In this document: in pieces, positions 26,994-36,892 of the stretch
Layout: every line of letters begins with the position of its first letter
Position numbering within the stretch: position 1 is the stretch's first letter
Assembly (NCBI RefSeq): GCF_000745965.1
Contig: NZ_JQKI01000026.1
Coordinates: forward strand, 22,037-86,036
Direction of reading: 5' to 3'
DNA: 64,000 nucleotides
Origin: Edaphobacter aggregans DSM 19364
GTDB lineage: Bacteria; Acidobacteriota; Terriglobia; Terriglobales; Acidobacteriaceae
The notes under the pieces: model-generated
What the model saw: the letters and a program-made list of their open reading frames with translations, nothing else
What the model was told of the DNA's origin: nothing
The model's database searches: none
Translations under genes and position numbers: made by a program

Positions 26994-27701
26994 TCACCAG
27001 CCCATCTGCTGTATGCGCCTTAAGATGATTCCGCTGTAGCTGTTCATGCGCTCCGGTCGCCGTCGCAGCGGAGCCGGGAGGATTGCGGCAAGCCGTGCCG
27101 CCTGCTGCCGTCCGATGTTCCGCGCGGGGTGTCCGTAATAGTAGCGGCAGGCGGACTCCGCGCCATAGACTCCCGGACCCCACTCCACCACATTCAGGTA
27201 GAGCTCGAGGATACGCTGCTTGCCGAGCACAAACTCCGCCACTGGCACCAGCGAGGCCTCTGCAACTTTGCGGAGCACGGACCGACCGGTGCCGAAGAAT
27301 AGGTTCTTCACAAGCTGCTGCGTCAGTGTTGAGGCTCCTCGTGTGCGCACACCTTCCTTGTCCTCTTCGGCAGCGATCTTGATCTCGTGCCAATCGAAAC
27401 CGTGATGGAGATAGAAGCGTCCATCCTCGGCTGCGATCACAGCATGCTGCAGCTCGGGCGATATCTGGCCGAGCGGGACGAACCGGTAACGCGACTCATA
27501 TGGCATGCCATGTATCCACGCTTGCACGCGACGTTGTACGTGCACAGCAGTGGTCGGCGGATCGAGCCACCTCAGGCCCACCAGTGTAAGCGCTGCTCCC
27601 AGCCACAGAGCGGCCAGAACGATGCCGATCCGTCGCACAACTGATAACAGCTGCTTTTTCTGAAACCATGTCTTGCGTTGCGCCGCGTACTTTGTCGTCA
27701 T
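26994..27701 (-). CDS. mtgA: Monofunctional peptidoglycan glycosyltransferase
   Basis: A 235-residue GT51 enzyme with one N-terminal membrane helix (about residues 25-45). It polymerises lipid II on the periplasmic side. The catalytic Glu lies in AAEDGRFYLHHGFDW; RGASTLTQQLVKNLFF and KQRILELYLNVVEWG are the other signature motifs. There is no transpeptidase domain. Confidence 0.94.
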   Translation of the reverse strand: MTTKYAAQRKTWFQKKQLLSVVRRIGIVLAALWLGAALTLVGLRWLDPPTTAVHVQRRVQAWIHGMPYESRYRFVPLGQISPELQHAVIAAEDGRFYLHHGFDWHEIKIAAEEDKEGVRTRGASTLTQQLVKNLFFGTGRSVLRKVAEASLVPVAEFVLGKQRILELYLNVVEWGPGVYGAESACRYYYGHPARNIGRQQAARLAAILPAPLRRRPERMNSYSGIILRRIQQMGW

Positions 27702-27778
27702 GTCCCCAAACTACAGCCTTCGCGACTCGGCAGCGCTACCTCGCTCATGCCTTTTCGTGGACGTTTGCTACGCGCGCG

Positions 27779-28357
27779 TTATGCGGTCCAGAGTTGAGGG
27801 AGGGGGCCGGACTTGCCGGTGACGGGGTCGGAGGCGGGGAAGGCTACGCGGCGCATGCGCTCGAGGACCTCCGGGGTGGGGGCGGTGCGGCAGATGTCCC
27901 AGTGCTCGTTGGGTGGATAGGCTCCGATAACGAGGAAGTCGCCGGAGGCGGAGATGCGGCAGTGGCCGGTTCCTGCGGGCAGGACGGCGACGTCGCCGGC
28001 GCGGACGGTGACGGTGGTTCCCTGCTCTCCGCCGAGCATGATCTGCGCGTGGCCGGCTGCGAAGCCGAGGACCTCGTGCGCGGTGGAGTGGTAGTGGTGG
28101 AAGTCGAAGACGCCGTTGCGCCACTGCGGGGGCCAGCCGTTCTGGGTGAAGAGGGTCTCCATCTTGTCGGCCAGATCGGGAGAGACCGGAAGCGCGCCGC
28201 GGTAGAGCAGAACGGGCAGGACGTTGTTGGGCATCCAGCCGTTGGGTTTGAGGTGAAGCTGCTCGGGCGCGGCGGTGGTTGAAGCGGAGGCTTTGGAGGC
28301 GATTCCCGCGGCGACGATGCCTGCGGTGAACTTGCGACGGTCGATCGGTTTTGTCAT
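27779..28357 (-). CDS. Cupin domain protein with Tat-like leader
   Basis: A 192-residue protein with an N-terminal [18 protein letters not shown] twin-arginine-like segment, then a single cupin barrel with metal-type motif [13 protein letters not shown] and [13 protein letters not shown]. Function unknown; similar to YjlB-type cupins. It follows the YjbR gene by 3 nt and is probably cotranscribed. Confidence 0.82.
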   Translation of the reverse strand: MTKPIDRRKFTAGIVAAGIASKASASTTAAPEQLHLKPNGWMPNNVLPVLLYRGALPVSPDLADKMETLFTQNGWPPQWRNGVFDFHHYHSTAHEVLGFAAGHAQIMLGGEQGTTVTVRAGDVAVLPAGTGHCRISASGDFLVIGAYPPNEHWDICRTAPTPEVLERMRRVAFPASDPVTGKSGPLPQLWTA

Positions 28358-28360
28358 ACG

Positions 28361-28765
28361 TTATTCGACGAGGGCATGGTGCATAACGGTGTCAACTTTC
28401 GCCGTGAGCGTTGGCGGCGCGATCTGGTGCCAGGCGCCGAGGAGGTAGAAGGCGAGCTCGTCGTCGGAGACCTGGTCGAGCTCGATGCCGATCCAGCCGC
28501 GGACGCCGACGTGGGGTGGCCGGAAGAACTTCGCTGAGGAGGCTCGGACGAGAGCGAGCTGGATTCCGGGAGCGGCGGGCACCCAGACGGCGACGTGGCC
28601 GTCGTGGTGGTGGTTGTTGGCGAAGATGGCGAAGGCCTTGTCGCCGACGAAGAAGGTGGGTTCACCGTGGGAGATCCGTTCGGTGGTGGCGGGAAGGGCG
28701 GAGCAGATGCGGCGGACGCGGTTGAGCTCGCCGTGCTGGTCGTGCTTGTGAGCAAGGGCTGGCAT
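28361..28765 (-). CDS. MmcQ/YjbR family protein
   Basis: A 134-residue protein of the CyaY-like-fold MmcQ/YjbR family: EPTFFVGDKAFAIFANNHH, VRGWIGIELDQVSDDEL and a C-terminal helix. These small cytosolic proteins are said to bind DNA, but no role is established. First gene of a two-gene unit with the cupin. Confidence 0.85.
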   Translation of the reverse strand: MPALAHKHDQHGELNRVRRICSALPATTERISHGEPTFFVGDKAFAIFANNHHHDGHVAVWVPAAPGIQLALVRASSAKFFRPPHVGVRGWIGIELDQVSDDELAFYLLGAWHQIAPPTLTAKVDTVMHHALVE

Positions 28766-28826
28766 GGAATGCCTCCCGAGACGCGCAAACAGTGTGTGCC
28801 GTGCGCGTGAAGCGGCGTGTGGTGCG

Positions 28827-29123
28827 TTATTCGCTGGTGTCGGTTTGAAGGATGTCGAGCTTTTGTGCCTCGTTCACATCGATCTCAAAGGAGTGGCATT
28901 GTCCGTCGTGAATGACGGAGAGAACGGAGTTGTAACGGTTGGGCGCAATCCTGACGGACTCCAGTGCATTGACGACGTCTTCGACCCGGTTGAATCGTCG
29001 GACGACTCCGCGGAAGCCGACGACGACGGGATCGACGATGGAGACAGACGCGATGAACTGCCTTGAGGCAGTATCGTGGCGCAGATTGCAGAGGAAGGTT
29101 GGCATCATGCCTGGATCGCTCAT
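28827..29123 (-). CDS. Hypothetical protein, 98 aa
   Basis: Small soluble protein starting MSDPGMMPTFLCNL, with an AGGAGG site just upstream of ATG 29123. The ...VEDVVNALESVRIAPNRYNSV segment suggests an alpha/beta fold. No family recognised. It lies downstream of msrQ on the same strand. Confidence 0.65.
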   Translation of the reverse strand: MSDPGMMPTFLCNLRHDTASRQFIASVSIVDPVVVGFRGVVRRFNRVEDVVNALESVRIAPNRYNSVLSVIHDGQCHSFEIDVNEAQKLDILQTDTSE

Positions 29124-29177
29124 GGCAAGCCTCCTAGTTACGTGTTGGACGCTTCGCAACGAAAAGAAGATAGAAGA

Positions 29178-29921
29178 TCAGTCCTGCCCAACGGCGGCGG
29201 GTGGGATCGGACTCTTGATTTTAGTCCCTTCGCCCGCGAGTGTGCGCCGGGTGAGGTTTTTTGTTGCCGTATAGGCAAGTCGGGCCAGAAGGAGGATGGT
29301 GAGGATGGCGGTGACCTTCCAGGGAGTGCGGACGCCGGGCTTCACCAGCCACCAGTAGTGGATGACGGCGCAGACGCCGGCGAGGTAGATGAGGCGGTGA
29401 AGGCGCTGCCAAGGCTTGCCTCCCATGGCTCGCATGATGAAGGCCGGCGAGGTGACAGCGAGGGCGAGGAGGATGACCCAGGCGGCAAAGCCGACCTGGA
29501 TGAAGCGGCGCTTCATGACGTCGTCCCAGATCGTGGGCCAGATCTGCTTCCACTCCGTGACGATGATGCCGGGGTGGCCGGAGCGGATGCCGTTGAGGAC
29601 GGTAGGGAGATCGTAGCCGGAGAAGAGAAAGACGTAGGTCGCCAGGTGCAGCGACGCGTAGAAGAAGGCGTAGAGGCCGATGAGGCGGCGGAAGCGGATG
29701 AGCCAGGAGATCTTCGGCGACAGGCGGCGCAGGGGCGTGACGGCGAGCGAGGCGAGGAGCATCCAGATGGCCCAGTCGCCGGTGAAATGGGTGATGTAGG
29801 CGACGGGATCGGGATTGAGGGCGAGCGCGCCGCTCTGGTAGAAGCGCAGGAGATAGATGAAGGGCACAAGGCCGAGGATGTGCGCTAACGTCTTGAGGAT
29901 AATGATGGCGCGTTTCGACAT
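29178..29921 (-). CDS. msrQ: Heme-binding membrane subunit MsrQ
   Basis: A 247-residue integral membrane ferric-reductase-like protein with six helices. Conserved His residues are seen in YASLHLATYVFLF, QRLHRLIYLAGV and VIHYWWLV. It passes electrons from the quinone pool or flavin to MsrP for repair of oxidised periplasmic methionines. It begins 6 nt after the msrP stop. Confidence 0.92.
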   Translation of the reverse strand: MSKRAIIILKTLAHILGLVPFIYLLRFYQSGALALNPDPVAYITHFTGDWAIWMLLASLAVTPLRRLSPKISWLIRFRRLIGLYAFFYASLHLATYVFLFSGYDLPTVLNGIRSGHPGIIVTEWKQIWPTIWDDVMKRRFIQVGFAAWVILLALAVTSPAFIMRAMGGKPWQRLHRLIYLAGVCAVIHYWWLVKPGVRTPWKVTAILTILLLARLAYTATKNLTRRTLAGEGTKIKSPIPPAAVGQD

Positions 29922-29927
29922 GGGCGG

Positions 29928-30911
29928 TCAGTAGTAGCGCTTGAGGTCCATGCCATTGTAGAGACTGGCGACCTGGTCGGCGTAGCCGTTGAACATCAGC
30001 GTGGGGATGGTCTTCGGGAAGGCAGAGGAGTCGATGCGGCGCTCACGGGCCTGGCTCCAGCGAGGATGATCGACCTTGGGATTCACGTTCGAGTAGAAGC
30101 CGTACTCCTGGGAGTTCTGGTCGTTCCAGGTGGTGTGGGGCTGCTTGTCGGTGAAGTGGAAGCGGACGATGGACTTGCCATTCTTGAAGCCGTACTTCCA
30201 CGGCGAGACGATGCGGATGGGGGCGCCGTTCTGATTCGGGAGAACCTGGCCGTAGCAACCGAAGGTGAGCAGCGCGAGCGGGTTCATGGCTTCGTCGAGG
30301 CGAAGGCCTTCCGAGTAGGGCCAGTTGTAGCCGCCGGGGAGGTCGGGCATCTGCTTGCGGTCCACGAGCGTGAGGAACTGGACGTACTTGGCGCTGGGGA
30401 GAGGCTCGCAGAGGTTGATGAACTCGGAGAGGGAGTAGCCGTCCCAGGGGATGACCATGGACCAGCCCTCGACGCAGCGGTGGCGGTAGACGCGGGATTC
30501 GAGAGGGCGGTACTTGAGGAGGGTGTCGATGTCGAAGGTCTGAGGCTTCTTGACCATGCCGGTGACCTGCACGGTCCAGGGTCGGGTCTTGAGGGTGTGG
30601 GCGTGCTTGGCGGGGTCGTCCTTGTCGGTGCCGAACTCGTAGAAGTTGTTGTAGTTGGTGGCCTTGGCGAAGGGGGTCTGGTTGTCGGGAAGTGTGTACG
30701 TGCTGGAAGCGGAGGACAGCGACTGGGCGTGGACGGTATTGGGGACGAAGAGACCGGGGACGCGGGAGAGCGCGTAGGCTCCGACGCCGAGGGCGGCGGC
30801 CCCGGTGAGAAAGGAGCGGCGGTGCTGGCTGAAGCGCTCAAAGGCGGACTGCGGAGTGATGTCGGAGGAGTTGATTCTGGATTCGAGGCCCTCGGAGCGG
30901 CGGAGCAGCAT
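29928..30911 (-). CDS. msrP: Periplasmic methionine sulfoxide reductase MsrP (molybdopterin)
   Basis: A 327-residue catalytic subunit with a Tat signal ([19 protein letters not shown]) and the sulfite-oxidase-fold domain. The molybdenum ligand Cys is in [31 protein letters not shown] and LTFGCYGQ segments follow. Start ATG 30911 follows AAGGGAA; the frame stays open further upstream without conserved sequence. Forms the msrPQ operon. Confidence 0.93.
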   Translation of the reverse strand: MLLRRSEGLESRINSSDITPQSAFERFSQHRRSFLTGAAALGVGAYALSRVPGLFVPNTVHAQSLSSASSTYTLPDNQTPFAKATNYNNFYEFGTDKDDPAKHAHTLKTRPWTVQVTGMVKKPQTFDIDTLLKYRPLESRVYRHRCVEGWSMVIPWDGYSLSEFINLCEPLPSAKYVQFLTLVDRKQMPDLPGGYNWPYSEGLRLDEAMNPLALLTFGCYGQVLPNQNGAPIRIVSPWKYGFKNGKSIVRFHFTDKQPHTTWNDQNSQEYGFYSNVNPKVDHPRWSQARERRIDSSAFPKTIPTLMFNGYADQVASLYNGMDLKRYY

Positions 30912-31080
30912 GGCGGTTCCCTTCCCTTGCGCGTGGCTGGTTGCAGTCAACGCGACACCTATTGGATAGGGTACGCCATGCAGAGGTAACCGGATGCGCG
31001 GAGATTTGATGCGCGGAGATTTATCGTTGCTTATCGCCCTGGAGTTGCGCGTGGAAGCTCGGAGGAGCAAACTGTCTGGA

Positions 31081-31851
31081 ATGATAACCGCCGCTCGTGA
31101 ACGAGACCTGATGAATGCAGCCGACCTGTTGCTCGATGCCCGCAGGACGAACAAGCCGATCGCCGATCTTCCGAAGGAGCTGCGACCTACGACGCTGGAG
31201 GAGGCGTACTTCATCCAGGACAGAATGTCGTGGATTTACGAGGCGATTGGCGGATGGAAGGTGGGAGCGCCGACGCCGGATGCGACACCGACCTTTGCTC
31301 CGATGCCGGCGATGTGGATCACGTGCAGCGGATGCGAGATGCGAGGGCCGATGCACCGCTATCGCGGCGTGGAGGCGGAGATCGCGTTCCATATGGGGGC
31401 GGACCTTCCCCCGCGGGAGACCCCGTACACAGGGGAAGAGGTGAATGCGGCGATCGGGAGCATGCACCCGGCGATCGAGGTGCTGGAGTCTGCGCTGGTG
31501 GATCCGGCGCAGGCGACGAAGCTGACGAGCGTCGCGGACATGGCGATGCACGGCGGCTTCGTGTATGGCGCCGCTGTGCCTAACTGGCAGAGCATCGACT
31601 TCGCCAAGGAATCGGTGACGCTAGCGATCGACGGCGCCATCCGGGTGGAGCGGACGGGGTCCAACACGGCGGGCGATCTGATGCGTCTGCTGCTCTGGCT
31701 GGCCAACGAAGGAGCGAGCCGCACCGGGGGACTGAAGAAGGGCGACTGGATCACGACGGGAAGCTGGACGGGCAACATGCAGGCAAATGCGGGAGCATCT
31801 GTGGATGCGCGCTTCTCGACGGCCGGTCGGGCGTATCTTCGATTTGCCTGA
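31081..31851 (+). CDS. 2-keto-4-pentenoate hydratase-like protein (FAH superfamily)
   Basis: A 256-residue member of the hydratase/decarboxylase branch (MhpD, DmpE). Visible motifs: [26 protein letters not shown] (metal-binding Glu pair), PAIEVLES and the C-terminal [18 protein letters not shown]. It likely acts on a 2-oxo-acid. It has no pathway partners nearby, so the substrate is open. ATG 31081 is chosen; the frame extends about 90 nt upstream. Confidence 0.85.
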   Translation: MITAARERDLMNAADLLLDARRTNKPIADLPKELRPTTLEEAYFIQDRMSWIYEAIGGWKVGAPTPDATPTFAPMPAMWITCSGCEMRGPMHRYRGVEAEIAFHMGADLPPRETPYTGEEVNAAIGSMHPAIEVLESALVDPAQATKLTSVADMAMHGGFVYGAAVPNWQSIDFAKESVTLAIDGAIRVERTGSNTAGDLMRLLLWLANEGASRTGGLKKGDWITTGSWTGNMQANAGASVDARFSTAGRAYLRFA

Positions 31852-32088
31852 TGGCTGGCGCAGGGCTTTGCCAAATGCCGTCACACACACGGTTAGCGAC
31901 ATCGCAAACACTGTATAGCGGGTGGGATCGCGGGCAGTACCGTATTTGTGGTGTGTGCTCAAAGAGCCACAAAATGTTGTATTGAAAATTAGGGCATCTT
32001 CAGGGGTGGGGTGGGGAATCAGATGAGATAGGCGGTTTCCGTCTCGTGAACGGATGGGATAACTCCGTCACTGCGCGGGGGTTTAGGC

Positions 32089-33015
32089 ATGGCACGTCCT
32101 TACTGGTCTGGACAGGTACAGATATCGTTGGTGTCGTTTGGTGTGAAGCTGTTTGTGGCGACGGAGTCGAAGAGCGAGATTCGCTTTCACCAAATAAGCC
32201 GCGCGACGGGCGAACGGGTGCGGCACCAGAAGGTGCTTTCGAGCGCCGTGGAAGACAACCCGGGCGAGGCGGCGAACCCGGTCGAGAAAGACGAGATCGT
32301 CAAGGGCTACGAGTACCGCAAGGGCGAGTACGTGACGATTGAACCGAAGGAGTTGGAGGAGCTGCGCGTACCCTCGAAGCATGTGATCGAGGTATCGCAG
32401 TTTGTGGACCTCGACGAGCTGGCTCCGGAGTACATGGAGAAGCCGTACTTCCTGGTGCCGGAGGACGATGTGCAGGCCGAGGCCTATGCCGTGGTTCGTG
32501 CGGCGCTGAAGAAGACGACGAAGGCGGCTCTGGGCAAGATCGCCTTCGGCGGACGCGAGCACGTCTTCGCGGTGACGGCGCAGGACGACGACAAGCTGGG
32601 CGGCATGATGGGCTACACGATGCGCTACCAGGAGGAGCTGCGCGATCCCGCGGAGTACTTCAAGGACATCAAGAAGGTTGCGGTGAACGCCGAGTCGCTG
32701 GAGCTCGCGATGGAGTTGATCAAGCGCAAGGCGTCGAAGTTCGAGCCGGAGAAGTTCAAGGACCAGTACGAGGCGGCGGTGCGGGAGCTGGTGGAGGCGA
32801 AGGTCAAACACCTGCCGGTGCCGAAGGACGAGGAGGTTGTTGCTCCGCGGCGCGGCCAGGTGATCAACCTGATGGACGCGTTGAAGAAGAGCGTCGGCGA
32901 CGGTGCGGCCGCTGCGGCTGCTTCGGGCAAGAAGAAGCCGGCGGCTTCAGAGAAGGCGGCAGGAGCAAAGAAAGGCATCTCACTGGTGAAGCCGTCGAAG
33001 CGAAAGTCCGCGTAG
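32089..33015 (+). CDS. ku: Ku protein (non-homologous end joining)
   Basis: A 308-residue bacterial Ku. The core begins MARPYWSGQVQISLVSFGVKL and includes FHQISRATGERVRHQKV and a KGYEYRKGEYVTIEPKELE segment. The C-terminal tail after about residue 265 is Lys/Ala-rich and probably binds DNA and LigD. It forms a ring on double-strand ends and recruits LigD, which is encoded 36 bp downstream. Confidence 0.96.
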   Translation: MARPYWSGQVQISLVSFGVKLFVATESKSEIRFHQISRATGERVRHQKVLSSAVEDNPGEAANPVEKDEIVKGYEYRKGEYVTIEPKELEELRVPSKHVIEVSQFVDLDELAPEYMEKPYFLVPEDDVQAEAYAVVRAALKKTTKAALGKIAFGGREHVFAVTAQDDDKLGGMMGYTMRYQEELRDPAEYFKDIKKVAVNAESLELAMELIKRKASKFEPEKFKDQYEAAVRELVEAKVKHLPVPKDEEVVAPRRGQVINLMDALKKSVGDGAAAAAASGKKKPAASEKAAGAKKGISLVKPSKRKSA

Positions 33016-33051
33016 CTGGCCTTCGCTTCGATGTGAGGCGAAGGAGTGGAC

Positions 33052-35787
33052 ATGGCTGAGAAGAAGGCAGCTTCGAAGAGCGCGAAGAAGGCTCCGCGAA
33101 AAGCTGCAATGAAGGAGGGCTCGGCAACCACCGCTGCGGATGTGGTCGACGAGCAGCTGGCGCGCTATCGGTCCATGCGCGACTTCAAGGTGACGGCGGA
33201 GCCGAGTGGGACTTCCGGAAAGAGCAAAGCGAAAGGCGTGGGACTTCCCTTCTGCGTGCAGAAGCATGCGGCGTCGCATCTGCACTACGACTTCAGGTTG
33301 GGGTGGAACGGCGTACTGAAGAGCTGGGCCATAGCGAAGGGGCCGAGCTATGTCACCGCCGACAAGCGCCTGGCTGTGCAGGTGGAAGATCACCCGATGG
33401 AGTACGGCGGTTTCGAGGGGATCATTCCGCAGGGACAGTACGGCGGCGGGACCGTGATGGTGTGGGACCAGGGGACGTGGGAGCCCCAGCCGGGACATAC
33501 CGATGTCGACGCAGGGCTGCGCGATGGCAGCCTGAAGTTCATCCTGCATGGAACGAAGCTGAAGGGCAAATGGGCTCTGATCCGAATGGGAGGCAAGTGG
33601 GCGAAGGAGAAGAAGCCGAACTGGCTGCTGATCAAAGAGCACGACGAGTTTGAGCGGCGCGCAGATGAGCCTCCGGTGACCGAGGCCGAGCTGGACAGCG
33701 TGGTGACGGGGCGATCCATCGACGAGATTGCAAAGCAGGAAGACCATGTGTGGAACTCGAAGGAGACACGGTCCGGCGGTAAGGCCTGGTTTCGCAAAGA
33801 GAGCGCAGCCGAGCAGCAGGACGAGCAGCGGACAAAGGACTTCGAGCAGCGATTGAGGAGGCTTCCGAAGGAGCAACAGCCGAGGTTCCTTGAGCCGCAG
33901 CTGGCGACGATGGCCGAGGTGCCGCCGTCGAGTGAGGGATGGCTACACGAGTTGAAGCTCGACGGCTACCGCATGCAGGCGCGAAAGGAAGGCAAGCGGG
34001 TACAGATGCTGACGCGCACGGGGCTGGACTGGACGGCGAGGATGCGATTGGTCGCGAACGAGATTGCGAAGCTTCCTGTGGAGAACGTAACGCTGGACGG
34101 CGAGGTGGTGGTGGTTGCGCCGAATGGGACGACGAGCTTCGCAGATCTGCAGGCTTCGATGCAGGAGGGTGCGAAACATGAGCTGACGTACTTTGCATTC
34201 GACCTGCTGCATCTTGAAGGAAAGAGAACGCGTGAACTTCCGCTGAAGGAGCGCAAGCAGCTGCTGAGCGAGGTACTGGGCGGCGTCAACGAGGACAGGC
34301 TGCGGCTGAACGAACACATTGAGACCGGAGGCGAGGAACTGCTGCGCGAGGCCTGCAGGCTGAAGGCGGAGGGGATCGTATCCAAGCGCGCCGCCTGCAA
34401 GTACATGGCAGGACGGAGTCACGACTGGCTGAAGATGAAGTGTCTGCATGAGCAGGAGTTTGTGGTTGGCGGCTACACGCTGCCGACGAATGGGATTCGC
34501 GGCGTGGGCGCGCTCCTGCTGGGGTATTACAGGGACGGCAAGCTGATTTATGCGGGACGCACGGGGACAGGCTTTACGCAGAAGACGCACCGCATGCTGC
34601 GCGACCGGCTCGAAGGCCTGGCGCGGGAGACGAGTCCGCTTGAGTCAGTGCCCGCAGATGCGAAGAAGGGTGCGCGTTGGGTGAAACCGGAGATGGTGGT
34701 GCAGGTGCGCTTCTCCACCTGGACCGCCGATGACCTGATACGGCAGTCGGCGTTCCTGGGAGTGCGCGAGGACAAGGCGGCAAAGGAGGTTGTGCGCGAG
34801 GAGTCCGAGGTATCGCTTGGGCCGCGACGGTCTCGCCCGAAGAGCGCGGCCCATCGCAGCGATGCGGGTGAGTCGATTGCGGCGAAGCGGTCGAGTATGA
34901 AGAGTGCGGACGCTACTACGAGTGAGCACGCGCCGGTTCGACTGACGCATCCTGACAAGGTGCTGGACGCGGAGTCAGGCCTGACAAAGCAGATGCTGGC
35001 GGACTACTACTGGCAGGTTGCTGAGCACCTGTTGCCGCACATCGCGGGCCGGCCGGTGAGCCTGGTGCGCTGCCCGGATGGCGCGGGCAAGCCGTGCTTT
35101 TTTCAGAAGCATGTGAACGCGACGCTGCCGAATGAGATTCGCAGCGTGGATGTTCGCAACCGAAAGACCGGCGAGGTTGAGCCGTACGTTACGGTGGATA
35201 CAGCCGAGGCGCTTACGGGGCTGGCGCAGTTGGGCGTTATGGAGCTGCATCCGTGGGGATCACGGAACGATGATCTGGAGCATGCGGACCGGCTGGTCTT
35301 CGATCTCGATCCGGACGAGTCGTTGGAATGGCCGGAGGTGACGAAGGCCGCTGAGGAGGTTCGAGCGCGATTGAAGACGCTTGGGCTGGAAAGCTTTGTG
35401 AAGACGACGGGGGGCAAGGGGCTGCATGTTGTTGCGCCGATCGAACCGGAGCTTGCATGGCCCGAGGTGAAGGAGTTTGCGCGCGGCATCGTGGCGGAGA
35501 TGGAGAAGGCCGCGCCGAACCGCTACTTGACGAAGATGACGAAGTCGGCGCGCGTGGGCAAGATCTTTCTGGACTACCTGCGGAATGAGCGCGAAGCGAC
35601 GTCGGTGGCGGCGTATTCTCCGCGTGCGCGCAAGGTGGCAGCGGTCTCGATGCCGCTCAGCTGGGCGGAGCTGAGGTCGAAGACGCGGCCGGTGTTTCGT
35701 GTTGCGGACTTTGCCGATTGGCGAGCGCGATTGAAGAAGGATCCGTGGGCGAGGATGGAAGAGGTGAAGCAGCGGATTCGTGCCTGA
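33052..35787 (+). CDS. ligD: ATP-dependent DNA ligase LigD (phosphoesterase-ligase-polymerase)
   Basis: About 911 residues in the order 3'-phosphoesterase (about 65-220, HYDFRLGWNGVLKSWAIAKG), ATP ligase (about 290-580, nucleophile Lys in ELKLDGYRMQ), basic linker, and primase-type polymerase (about 640-900, LVFDLDPDESLEWP with catalytic Asp pair and KTTGGKGLHVV). This order is the Agrobacterium-like one, not the mycobacterial Pol-PE-Lig order. A Lys/Ala-rich N-terminal tail resembles that of Ku. ATG 33052 follows GAAGGA. With ku it makes a two-gene end-joining system. Confidence 0.95.
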   Translation: MAEKKAASKSAKKAPRKAAMKEGSATTAADVVDEQLARYRSMRDFKVTAEPSGTSGKSKAKGVGLPFCVQKHAASHLHYDFRLGWNGVLKSWAIAKGPSYVTADKRLAVQVEDHPMEYGGFEGIIPQGQYGGGTVMVWDQGTWEPQPGHTDVDAGLRDGSLKFILHGTKLKGKWALIRMGGKWAKEKKPNWLLIKEHDEFERRADEPPVTEAELDSVVTGRSIDEIAKQEDHVWNSKETRSGGKAWFRKESAAEQQDEQRTKDFEQRLRRLPKEQQPRFLEPQLATMAEVPPSSEGWLHELKLDGYRMQARKEGKRVQMLTRTGLDWTARMRLVANEIAKLPVENVTLDGEVVVVAPNGTTSFADLQASMQEGAKHELTYFAFDLLHLEGKRTRELPLKERKQLLSEVLGGVNEDRLRLNEHIETGGEELLREACRLKAEGIVSKRAACKYMAGRSHDWLKMKCLHEQEFVVGGYTLPTNGIRGVGALLLGYYRDGKLIYAGRTGTGFTQKTHRMLRDRLEGLARETSPLESVPADAKKGARWVKPEMVVQVRFSTWTADDLIRQSAFLGVREDKAAKEVVREESEVSLGPRRSRPKSAAHRSDAGESIAAKRSSMKSADATTSEHAPVRLTHPDKVLDAESGLTKQMLADYYWQVAEHLLPHIAGRPVSLVRCPDGAGKPCFFQKHVNATLPNEIRSVDVRNRKTGEVEPYVTVDTAEALTGLAQLGVMELHPWGSRNDDLEHADRLVFDLDPDESLEWPEVTKAAEEVRARLKTLGLESFVKTTGGKGLHVVAPIEPELAWPEVKEFARGIVAEMEKAAPNRYLTKMTKSARVGKIFLDYLRNEREATSVAAYSPRARKVAAVSMPLSWAELRSKTRPVFRVADFADWRARLKKDPWARMEEVKQRIRA

Positions 35788-35811
35788 GCGTCTCGAGCCT
35801 CCTGTCGAGCA

Positions 35812-35882
35812 GAGGTAGAGAAGCAGGTTTCTCCGCTGCGCTGCTCACGATAAAGCTGTGAGCAGCTCCGGTCGAAATGACA
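35812..35882 (+). repeat. Dispersed short repeat with hairpin
   Basis: Copy of the GTAGAGAAGC...GGTCGAAATGACAC family also seen at 22914-22980 and 22221-22265. It contains an internal inverted segment (GCTGCTCAC...GTGAGCAGC). It lies between ligD and the convergent amidinotransferase-fold gene. Confidence 0.55.
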
Positions 35883-35904
35883 CATCATTGGAACGACGAT
35901 GCAA

Positions 35905-36792
35905 TCAATTGCTGTAGCTTGTTGTCTCTGCGGGTTGACTGAGGCGCATGACGAGGCACTTCGCTGCTCCACCTGCCTTTAGAAATTCGCTGAGGGTGAC
36001 GGGAACGACGTGGAAGCGCGCTGCTTCGAGTCGTGCGGTCAGTTCCCTGCTGATGTCGTTGAGGATGATGGTGTGGCCGATGTTGATGGCGTTGCAGGCG
36101 AAGTGTACGGCGTCGGCTTCGGCGACGATGATGCGCTTCTCCGTCGGATAGAAGGCTTCGATGCGCGCGATGGAAGCTGCATCGAAGGCTGCGGGGTAGT
36201 ACATGACGTAGCCGTCGGCAAGCGGAGCGAAGCATGTGTCGAGGTGATAGAAGCGCGGGTCGATGAGATGAAGCGGCACGACGTCGATGTTCCACGCGCG
36301 CGCGAGGAGATGGTGGCTCTCACGCGTCGTGCGGGGGCCATAGCCTGCCCAGAGGCACGAGCCGTCGGGCGAAAAGAGCGCGTCTCCTTCGCCTTCGAAG
36401 GGGGTCTCGCGGGGAACGTCGAGGACGGTGTAGCCGGCGTGATGGAACCAGCGGCGGAAGTGCTGCTCCTCGGCCTGGCGCTCGGGGTGGAAGAAGCTGC
36501 TGAGGACGACGATGCCGTTGCGCTCGAGGCCGGCGTTGGCGGTGAAGACCATGTCGGGGGAGCCGGGCTGCGGGTCGATGACTTCGACGTCAGCGACTTC
36601 AATAAGTGCTTGATGGAGGCGATGCCACTGCGCAGCGGCGCGCTCGCGAGACGAAGCGTGAAGGTTGCCGGCCATCCAGGGATTGATGACGTAGGCGACA
36701 TCGTAGAGACGCGGCGGGCACATGAGGTAGGTAGGCCGAGCCGCAGCAAGCGGCGGAGTAACGCGCGGGACTTCGATGGACTGCGTGCTCAT
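35905..36792 (-). CDS. Amidinotransferase/arginine deiminase-fold protein (DDAH-like)
   Basis: A 295-residue pentein-fold enzyme. Active-site elements are seen: MVFTANAGLERNG, EGEGDALF, FYHLDTCFAPL (His/Asp) and the nucleophile Cys in GGAAKCLVMRLSQP. Related to dimethylarginine dimethylaminohydrolase and arginine/ornithine-modifying enzymes; the substrate is unproven. It lies downstream of hpd on the same strand, with a long inverted repeat in the 100-bp gap. Start ATG 36792 follows GGTGGAGAC. Confidence 0.85.
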   Translation of the reverse strand: MSTQSIEVPRVTPPLAAARPTYLMCPPRLYDVAYVINPWMAGNLHASSRERAAAQWHRLHQALIEVADVEVIDPQPGSPDMVFTANAGLERNGIVVLSSFFHPERQAEEQHFRRWFHHAGYTVLDVPRETPFEGEGDALFSPDGSCLWAGYGPRTTRESHHLLARAWNIDVVPLHLIDPRFYHLDTCFAPLADGYVMYYPAAFDAASIARIEAFYPTEKRIIVAEADAVHFACNAINIGHTIILNDISRELTARLEAARFHVVPVTLSEFLKAGGAAKCLVMRLSQPAETTSYSN

Positions 36793-36842
36793 AGTGTCTC
36801 CACCATGAGCATCGCCGATCGCGAAAACCCACGTCAATGCTA

Positions 36843-36872
36843 ATGATTATGCATGTTTCGATGCATAATCAT
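36843..36872. promoter_or_regulatory. 12-bp perfect inverted repeat, candidate operator
   Basis: Arms ATGATTATGCAT (36843-36854) and ATGCATAATCAT (36861-36872) with a 6-nt spacer, 50 bp upstream of the DDAH-like gene. AT-rich and without a T tract, so more like a dimeric-repressor site than a terminator; its strand symmetry allows either. Confidence 0.55.
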
Positions 36873-36892
36873 GCACTCACTGACCGCGTGAG

